Part shown: piece after piece, positions 57,057 through 64,000 of the stretch
Position numbering within the stretch: position 1 is the stretch's first letter
Layout of the letters: every line of letters begins with the position of its first letter
Source: Liolophura sinensis
Lineage: Eukaryota > Mollusca > Polyplacophora > Chitonida > Chitonidae
Direction: 5' to 3'
NCBI RefSeq assembly: GCF_032854445.1
Contig: NC_088297.1
Span: 14,251,335-14,315,334, forward strand
DNA: 64,000 nucleotides
Program-made: the position numbers and the translations under genes
Notes under the pieces: generated by a model
Databases searched by the model: none
Seen by the model: only the letters and a program-made list of their open reading frames with translations
Told to the model about the DNA's origin: nothing

Positions 57057-57287
57057 TCTACCCTAAATCATTAACCTTTTTCAACCCCTCCTGTTACCTT
57101 TATTTTGAATCCTTCTGAGAGAACCATGGGTTGTAGAAAAAATAATTTGCATAGTTTTATGAAGCTTGCATCTCATTACACAAACTGATCACTTTTAGCG
57201 TCATTTTTATAATTAACTATGTGCATAAATTCCACTAATAAAAGTGCTTTAGTGGTTGATAAGAGTGGAAGATTTCAATAGTTTAGC
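57057..57287 (+). mobile_element. MITE-E copy 5
   Basis: TACCCTAAATCATTAACCTT at the left. The interior has GAGAACCATGGGTTGTAG and AAGCTTGCATCTCATTACAC. The right end GATAAGAGTGGAAGATTTCA is worn. Confidence 0.7.
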
Positions 57288-57536
57288 TAAGTTTGCATCA
57301 TCAAACTTTTATGTGATTGATTATTAACATTATTATTGTGTGTTTGACAAAAATTTCATCTTCTAAGTGTTCTCAAGTTTCAAAGTAAGCCATCTCGTTT
57401 ATAACCACAGGTGAATCAGTTTCGTTCTAAGAATGTAGACTTTATGTATGGTTCACTTTAATATGGTGAAGCATATAGCCTTATTTCTTTGCTGAAGAAA
57501 ACTTTGTCCTTTTTTTTCTCCTCACAGCGAAATTCG

Positions 57537-57605
57537 TTTCATCATCATATGACTAAAAAATTGTTAAGTATTACGTTAAACCCTAAGCACTCACTCACTC
57601 TTTTT
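57537..57605 (+). mobile_element. SINE-B, 3' end
   Basis: CATCATCATATGACTAAAAA, then TACGTTAAACCCTAAGCACT and CACTCACTC. Confidence 0.7.
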
Positions 57606-59404
57606 CTCTCCTTTCTGAGAAATCAGCGAATATCTTCTCCATTTTGTGCCAGATTAGTATTCATTTTTCACAGTTAAACTCGTAGATATTCCCTGTTTTA
57701 TTTACACCATGATTTTGATCTGAATAAGATGCAGTTTCTGAAGATTAGCTCAGTTATATATCCATATACTATTAATTATCGCAATGATTACATGTCCACA
57801 AATGCTGAAAGAACTGTTTTCATGATAGAGTAAATTTAATTTGACAGAAAATTTGATCAGAAGCTTGATAAAGCCTTACGTGTCAGAATGACAGCAAATG
57901 AAAAGAAAAAAAATAAGTTTAACGGTACATGTATCCATATGAAGATAAAACTCTGTCCGTATAAACGTGGGAGGAGACTGTTTCTCATCAGTTCTTTTTA
58001 GAGTGAGGCTTACTGCATCTGCAGACAGGTTTTCTGCAGGAGTTTACCGAACACTAGGTGGTCAATGTCTGCTCTCCCTGCTGAAGGCCCTCAGGATGTT
58101 TTGACAGCTAGAGTTACCCCTCTTGAGTTGCTCTCCACCTTTAAAGTTCAAATCAAACTACTTAGGCTGAAGTGGCTCTCATTGCCTTGGGGGAAGTCTA
58201 ATTTTCCAGGTTTTTTGCATCAAAGAAATCTGGCAAAGAAGCAGTCATCTGGAATTGTTGGTACTTTTTGTCCTGTCACATTTGGAGGCTGTTGGCTATG
58301 TGTTGCTTAGATTTTGTGGAGTTGGATTTTTTTCTTTTAAAACAACATTGTTGGAAGTGTATATGTCGGTACTTATATTAACTAACTGAGCATAAAGTCA
58401 AATTTAATACTTTAGTTGTCATCAACAAAAGTGTGGTCAAAATTTATCTGAAATGAGCTCTTATGTTTAACTCTGATTTAACTGAAATGAATCAGCAATG
58501 TACTGGCTTTTTAAACTTTAATAAACGAAATCCCATTTAATGGTATATAACACAAAATTCAGGGATTTGAATGCTTTAAATTCTTCAAAACAAATTATAT
58601 TTTCATGTATATTTCATTTTGCCTAAAGTGTCTTTTAATGCCCAGAAGATTAAACATACCACACTGTGTTGCTTTGATTCATCTTGCCACTTTGATTTTC
58701 ATTCACCTTGAAGTTTAACTTGCACTTTTAATTTCTTAGTACACTACATAGCAGGAACCCTACTCAGCGTAACCCCTCACCCCACCCCAACCCACCCCCA
58801 CCCCCCATCCCAATCCTCTGAAAAAAATCACTTGAATTAGTGTACAAATGAAAGCCAAACAGGTGTAAGTGTTTACGTTGGCAGCGATACCTTTGATAGA
58901 ATCCCATTGTTTTGTCTGTAAGCAGGAGTCGATGTATCGACTTTGATATTTAGCCAGTATCAGAGGAATTTGGCCCAATCACGTCTGCGTCCGACATCGG
59001 CCACACTCCTGTTGCCATGACAATAGGAGGAAATGGGAAGAGGTTGATGGCTGAGAAACGAACAGGTAGAGTTTAAAAAATATTAGCTTAAATGTCAGAG
59101 GGTATAAGAACCACCAACGCCCTCTAGTGTAGAATCTGTGAAGCTTTGCTGGAATGTCAGATTTGTTCTGCAGAGCACAGACAGAGCGGAAGTGGACGTT
59201 TGAGTGGACCAAAAGGAAATTATTCAAATAAATATTTTATAGTTTACAAAAAAAAAAAATCTTAAAACAATTTATCTTAAGGCTTGCTGTATGAATCTTA
59301 AATGGAATGGAATGGAATACCTCTGCAGTGACATTTCATTGAGTTTCAAGGGATATATATTACTCTTTTTAAATATTCCATGGAAAATTATTAATAATTT
59401 TCAA

Positions 59405-59583
59405 GAATGTGTAGACAAAGGTGCATTACTTAGACACGATTACAGGACTTGACGCTTACACAAAAATGTGTAAACAAGAGTGCATTACTGAGACACGATT
59501 ACAGGACTTGACGCTTATACAAAAATGTGTAGGCAAGAGTGCATTACTGAGATACGATTACAGGACTCGACGCTTACACATTT
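59405..59583 (+). repeat. 59-bp tandem repeat, 3 copies
   Basis: ATGTGTAGACAAAGGTGCAT, then GACACGATTACAGGACTTGA then CGCTTACACAAAA. Three copies in register with few changes. Confidence 0.88.
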
Positions 59584-59587
59584 TGTT

Positions 59588-59853
59588 TTATTCTGACTGA
59601 TTCATCCACCTTAGAAGGCCAGGTAAGAGTTTTTTGTGAAGTCTGATTAATTATCAGAATTACTCAGGTGTTCATATCAAAATTACAGCCTTTGTGTGCT
59701 TCTGAAAGTGTATTTTTACAAACCAAACAATAAAACTCTGTGCAATCTTCTTCCTAAGTTAAATCGTTTAAAAATTTGCACCAAAAGTGGCAGAAAGTGC
59801 CAAACACATAGCAAAGCCTTCTCTCTCTCTCTCTTTCTCTCTCTCTCTGTCTC

Positions 59854-59884
<31 letters not shown>

Positions 59885-59990
59885 TTCTCTCTTTTTCTCT
59901 CTTGCTCTCTCTCTCTCTCTCTCTCTTGTTCTCTCTCTTTAAACTTTAGATGAAATATGGTGATTAAGGTTTGTGGTGTTAAAACTACTG
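59588..59990 (+). repeat. Dispersed repeat H, copy 4, split by CT microsatellite
   Basis: TTCTGACTGATTCATCCACC, TTCATATCAAAATTACAGCC, TTACAAACCAAACAATAAAA, then after the microsatellite AAACTTTAGATGAAATATGG and GTGGTGTTAAAACTACTG. The order fits copies 1 and 3. Confidence 0.45.
59818..59940 (+). repeat. (CT)n / CTCTTT-rich microsatellite
   Basis: About 120 bp of CTCTCTCT with TTT and TGT interruptions. It creates a Ser/Leu-rich frame on + and an Arg/Glu-rich 211-codon frame on -, neither believable as a gene. Confidence 0.95.
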
Positions 59991-60584
59991 ATTGAACACG
60001 AGTAGTCCATTTGTGTATCTTTTGAAGTGAATATTGTTCAGGACTCAACAACAATTTAGTGCTTTGCAGAAATGGACTGTAACAATAGAAGGAAAATTGT
60101 TGAGGTTTTCTTTCCCCACGACTTGAACACTGGATGTGATCGTAGACAGATGGCATTGCGAGACAACGTACGTACATGTAGCTACACACCAAAGAAAAAC
60201 CCTTGCAGCACATATCTTCATTCAGGAATTGGAAGTCATGTGTACATAAAAAAAAAAAGAAAAGGTGAACTTTTGCAGAGAAAACCATTGTAAATCTTCT
60301 GTTTATGGAGGTAGATAAACATTTGGCACCATGAGGAGGCATGCTGGCCAATTTGGCAGGGTTGTATACGCCAACTGTTATTTGGATGTACAGAGATCTG
60401 GCTCCCCCTCCCCTGTTTCCTCTGTCTTATCACCCCCTCCCCTCACCCTAACTACCCTCTTATCCTTCACCTCACATGCACTCTCTTATAAACTGACCCA
60501 TTTCTATTCCCATTCAACTTTCTCTATCTAAAGCCACAGCTATTATATGTCTACTTTCAAAGTAAAAAGAAAAGAAAGCAAATA

Positions 60585-60990
60585 ATATAACCTGAGTTAT
60601 TCAGGAAGAGGGTTGGAAACAGGCTTAAATGGCTGTAGGGATTTTTTTCTGATCTGCCGTGTAAATCAGTAGGTCAGTTTTTAATCTGGAATTTTGATGA
60701 GGTATTGGCTTGCGCCATTTCTTAAAGCAACCGGAAATACAATGTTATGTCATTCGTAACCCCGCGCATGTATGACCATAAAAGGCAACCAGGCTTCAGG
60801 TGATGTAAGTGGAAACAGTTATGCTTTGAGGTTATAGAGATAACTCAGTCAAAATTAATAACGTGGCAGCACTTTTTTTTCTCAAGGTGTGAGAATTTGC
60901 TTACTTTGAACAGCGATATCTCAGGTATGCATCATCACAAAGACAAAAAGTTATGCTTTTTAAACTTCATGTGAGGTACTTTATGAATAT
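60585..60990. repeat. Dispersed repeat I, copy 2
   Basis: CCTGAGTTATTCAGGAAGAG, the TTTTTTTCTGATCTGCC block, TAGAGATAACTCAGTC, GTGGCAGCACTTTTTTTT and AAAAAGTTATGCTTTTTAAA align in order with 39900-40450 without the 125-bp insertion found there. Confidence 0.5.
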
Positions 60991-61111
60991 ACTCACTTAA
61001 CTGGCTTAACTGGCCAGATCACCAGTATGGGGAACAAAGATAAATAAAATGAAATGACATGTATGTCATTTTTTAAACTTGATTATTATTATTTGTTATT
61101 AAATTACACTT

Positions 61112-61276
61112 TCCTCTCCAGCCGTAAGTGGGAAGGTCTGCCAGCAACCTGCAGATTGTCATGGGTTTCACCCGGGCTCATAGGTTTCCTCCCACCATAA
61201 TGCTGGCCACCATCGTATAAGTGAAATATTCTTGAATACGGCTTAAAACACCAATCAAATAAATAAATAAATTAAT
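61112..61276 (+). mobile_element. SINE-A, 3' two-thirds
   Basis: GCCGTAAGTGGGAAGGTCTG, CCAGCAACCTGCAGATTGTC, CCACCATAATGCTGGCCACC, GTGAAATATTCTTGAATACG and an (AAAT)n tail. Confidence 0.85.
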
Positions 61277-61433
61277 TACACTGTCTAGCTGATCTTTTTT
61301 AGTTATCGTTTTTTTATTTAGTTATAAGCTTGCACGCCTCACAATATCTAAATAATTAATGACTTTTTCCAAAGCTATCAAAATATTCATGAAGATCCTA
61401 ATGTTATGTTAAGCCAGTTTTATAAAGCTCTGG

Positions 61434-61601
61434 ATTCCTCACCGGCCGTAAGTGGAAAGGTCTTTCAGCAACCTGCGGATGGTCGTGGGTTTCCCCCTGG
61501 CTCTGCCCGGTTTCCTCCCACGATAATGCTGGCCACTGTTGTATAAGTGAAATATTCTTGAGTACAGCTTAAAACACCAATCAGATAGAAAAATAAATAA
61601 A
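61434..61601 (+). mobile_element. SINE-A, 3' two-thirds
   Basis: GGCCGTAAGTGGAAAGGTCT, CGGATGGTCGTGGGTTTCCC, GCCCGGTTTCCTCCCACGAT, ATTCTTGAGTACAGCTTAAA and an AAAT tail. It has the same 5' breakpoint as 61112-61276, only ~320 bp away. Confidence 0.85.
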
Positions 61602-61988
61602 GTTCTGGAAGTTTTGAGGAACAAATTTCACGAAAATAAACTCTTTTTCTTTTCATTGTACTAAGGACAGTGATGTAAAGTTAAATCAAGTTAGCTTTTT
61701 CTTTTTCTTCTTTTTGCCTTTAGTTTCTTTTTCTTTTCTTTTCACCCCAAAACTGACCTACATCTTTAACCTGCCATTTCCCATTACTACACCCCCCTCC
61801 CACCATCCCCAGCACATTACCCCGAGCCCACATCCATAAAGCCAGTTTCATAAAAATTTTTTCTAACACCCCATCTCGGAGTATTTTGCTCAGTAGTCCA
61901 AACTTTGTCTTTTATCACCACACTAGACTTTCCTGTTTGAGGACATCCCTACTGAGGCCTTTGTCTCTTACCCATCCTCCCCCTCCTT

Positions 61989-62022
61989 ACTCCCCCCCCC
62001 CCCCCCCCCCACACACACACAC
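61989..62022. repeat. Poly-C then (CA)n run
   Basis: Over twenty C bases followed by ACACACACACAC. Low complexity only. Confidence 0.9.
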
Positions 62023-62239
62023 CTAACCCCACCAGACTGATGACTGACAGACCTCAGGTTTCTCTGTTGTTTACTGTTTTAAGGCCAGACCAGTGAATGG
62101 CCAGCCTCACCACTAATACCTTGTAATAGTCTGGGGAAGAAGGCATATTGGCATGATCAGTCCCCAACATGTGGGCACAATATAAAGGGCTATAGAACAG
62201 ATAGTAAAACCAGTTTGATACCCTGTAGTTGGACACTAA

Positions 62240-62638
62240 GAGTGAGTGAGTGCTTGGTGTTTAACGTCGTACTTAACAATTTTTCAGTCATATGACAACA
62301 ACGGAGTCATTAGGGTGCATGTATGTGTAGTGTGCCTCCTTGTTGCAGGAGGGATTTCCACTGCTCTTTCATCTAGTGCTGCTTCACTGACACGACTTAC
62401 CGAAGGCAAGTAAGTTGCCCTGCCCGAGCCATTATACTGATACGGGCCAACCAGTCGTTGCACTATCCTCTTCATGCTTAACACCAAGTGAGGAAGTTAC
62501 AGCTTCCTCTTTTAAAGTCTTTGGGTGTGACTATAGACCCAGGATTGATTCTGGATCTACCGCTCCCCAAGTGGATACTGCTCCCCAAGTAGATGCTCTA
62601 CAAACTGTGCTATCAGGGCTGGTGGACCCTAAGGCACT
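62240..62638 (-). mobile_element. SINE-B, full length, reverse
   Basis: It runs from a GAGTGAGTGAGTGCTTGG end through TAACGTCGTACTTAACAATT, the GCCATTATACTGATAC block and GTAGATGCTCTACAAACTGT to the box A region. Its body matches 41444-41841 end to end. An 18-bp block (CTCCCCAAGTGGATACTG) is doubled near the tRNA head. Confidence 0.85.
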
Positions 62639-62770
62639 GTGACCATGTGAAAGTGAAACACAACCTCTTGTCAGTTTACCTCACCAAGGGTTTTATTGTC
62701 ACTGCTCATGTAAACATGCAGGCTAGTTCATTACCTGATCCACAACTGGATCCTTAATAAAAACTATATA

Positions 62771-62810
62771 GAACACCAATCAAAGAAATAAATAAATTAA
62801 TAAAACTGTA
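62771..62810 (+). mobile_element. SINE-A tail remnant
   Basis: GAACACCAATCAAAGAAATA followed by AATAAATTAATAAAAC. Confidence 0.5.
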
Positions 62811-63149
62811 GTTTAAAGCCACTTTTACCCCCCCCCCCCCTCCCCCCATCCCGTCCCAAAGAACAAGGTTGAGAATTTTAGTGCATTTTTTGGTGATTAT
62901 TAAAATCATATGTTTCTTGTACCCTATGAAGACACTCCTCTTGACTTTTAAAATTTAAAAGCTTTGAACTGCTCGGGGATATAATAAAGGCAAATTGAAG
63001 ACTGAAAGCATTTCAGCAGAAAGATAGTAAACAATTTCCAAAGTTGTTCATGCTAGTCCATCGTTATAGATTTGAAGGCGGTAAATAAGTCCCAACTTTC
63101 ACATTCAAACTTGATAGGCATTTGATGTCTCTCACTGGTTTTTAGTTTA

Positions 63150-63340
63150 AACCTAGGCATCAAAATGTTTCGGAACAGTAATTGCAAGGCCATTCCCAAA
63201 AGCAATGTTCAATACAAACCATAAAGAAACTACGAATTTCTGTATAAAGTACAAAATTTAGGCAGGACTCTCGGGAAGAGAAGCAGTCAATATATACTTT
63301 TCAATGATGATGGAAATAAGCAAGGAATGTTTTAATTCTA
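63150..63340 (+). repeat. Third copy of the 280-bp element
   Basis: GGAACAGTAATTGCAAGGCC, CAATACAAACCATAAAGAAA, GGGAAGAGAAGCAGTCAATA and TTTTCAATGATGATGGAAAT match both copies at 35022-35565 in order, with moderate divergence. It shows the element is dispersed, not only locally duplicated. Confidence 0.65.
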
Positions 63341-63975
63341 GTGACTTCTGTTCTGTTCTCTTTATGTTTTGATTGTTAATGAGAGATATGTGAAGCTTCT
63401 TGTTTTCATTTTAAAGTTGACCACCCAGACAACCTGGGATCTTGGCATTGTCTCTGGATTCCCTCATTCTCCCCTGGGATATGTCAATTCAAGGACTGCT
63501 GTACATCAAATTAGACATACAGTTTGTCCCATGACTGTTTTCTCAGACCAACAATGTTAAGTACTGTAAGTCCTCTAATTTTGAGACATTTCCTCTACTC
63601 CTTTTAGTCAATATCAATGAATTTGCAACAGAAATACGCAGTTTCTCTTTTCTCGCATGGTTAGGCCATCTAATGAACAACAATATACATGTTTACTTTC
63701 CAAAAATACTGAGACAGATTTGTATTTTTTTGTCTTTCCGCTCTTCTAATAACTGTCCCCAAAACTAGAAGATTGGCAGTAAGAATATGGGTGTGTTCTT
63801 TAGAACAGGGTGTGCAGTGAGCACCCAGACAATGAGCAGATAACCCTGAGTCTGTCTTTGTGGGGCCAACTGACCCATTTCAGGGAGTGATGCCTGGGGT
63901 AGGGGTGAGGGGACACCAGATACCCTTCAGCACCATAGAAGACCTGAAAACCTTTACCATTGTATGTTTTCTTAG

Positions 63976-64000
63976 CCTGTTTCTGCCACTGGAACCCCTC
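63976..64000 (+). CDS. CAP: Probable start of CAP exon 8 (cut by window end)
   Basis: A pyrimidine-rich acceptor (TTGTATGTTTTCTTAG) is followed by CCTGTTTCTGCCACTGGAAC, which read in the required phase 0 gives P-V-S-A-T-G-T-P. In CAP proteins the segment after the HTTG-x-x-W motif is a Gly/Pro/Ser linker leading to a polyproline stretch, so the composition fits. Only eight complete codons are visible and the preceding intron would be 21.8 kb, so this remains tentative. Confidence 0.5.

Larger units (their letters stand above)
42157..63975 (+). other. Intron 7 (21.8 kb)
   Basis: GTAAGT to ATGTTTTCTTAG. It carries many repeats listed separately. No further CAP exon was recognised inside it, although a short divergent exon could have been missed. 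Nothing recognised in about 43210-44800, 45140-46555, 46900-47560, 47760-48780, 48930-51240, 51430-51780, 52170-53150, 53810-54755, 54980-55670, 57610-59400, 60000-60580, 61605-62235 and 63350-63970, apart from homopolymer runs. Confidence 0.6.

Noticed and set aside
59716-60351. 211-codon reverse-strand frame rich in Arg/Glu
   Set aside because: Its distinctive part is the CT microsatellite read backwards; the flanks show no domain or splice structure.

Overview
This is an AT-rich, intron- and repeat-dominated window from an animal nuclear genome, most likely a mollusc or another lophotrochozoan. That assignment is inferred from two abundant short interspersed repeat types: a tRNA-headed SINE ending in an (AAAT)n tail, and a tRNA-headed SINE ending in a (CACT)n tail. 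I could not test it with a database search. There is no bacterial-type gene organisation, and nearly all long open frames are by-products of tandem repeats.

One gene is recognisable. It lies on the + strand and spans essentially the whole window: the N-terminal half of a cyclase-associated protein (CAP, Srv2/capulet family). Six consecutive exons (26694-26791, 30336-30413, 38202-38255, 39406-39495, 40825-40910, 42051-42156) have good GT/AG borders, mutually consistent phases, and together encode 171 residues that match the CAP helical folded domain from start to end. A seventh exon probably begins at 63976 and runs off the window. The WH2 and C-terminal CARP domains must lie beyond base 64000.

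The most interesting point is the 5' end. Two separate large exons both end in phase 1, and either could splice to the 26694 exon. Exon 1A (3075-3690) encodes a 162-residue extension starting with a cysteine cluster (C7, C10, C11, C14) and followed by the usual CAP start and its RLE-rich oligomerisation helix. Exon 1B (21415-22573) encodes a 386-residue extension that starts with an N-myristoylation consensus and a polybasic stretch, followed by about 4.5 copies of a ~47-residue Ala/Glu/Ser-rich repeat, and lacks the RLE helix. If both are used, this gene makes CAP isoforms carrying two different kinds of lipid anchor, only one of which keeps the oligomerisation helix.

The rest of the window is introns and flank filled with repeats. 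There are many copies of two tRNA-derived SINEs, one copy of a third tRNA-like element, two sister families of ~220-bp inverted-repeat MITEs sharing their termini, several smaller inverted-repeat elements, a large fold-back element after exon 7, and about fifteen tandem arrays (unit sizes 16-280 bp). Several insertions are nested, which gives a relative chronology. One SINE ends about 22 bp before a CAP splice acceptor.
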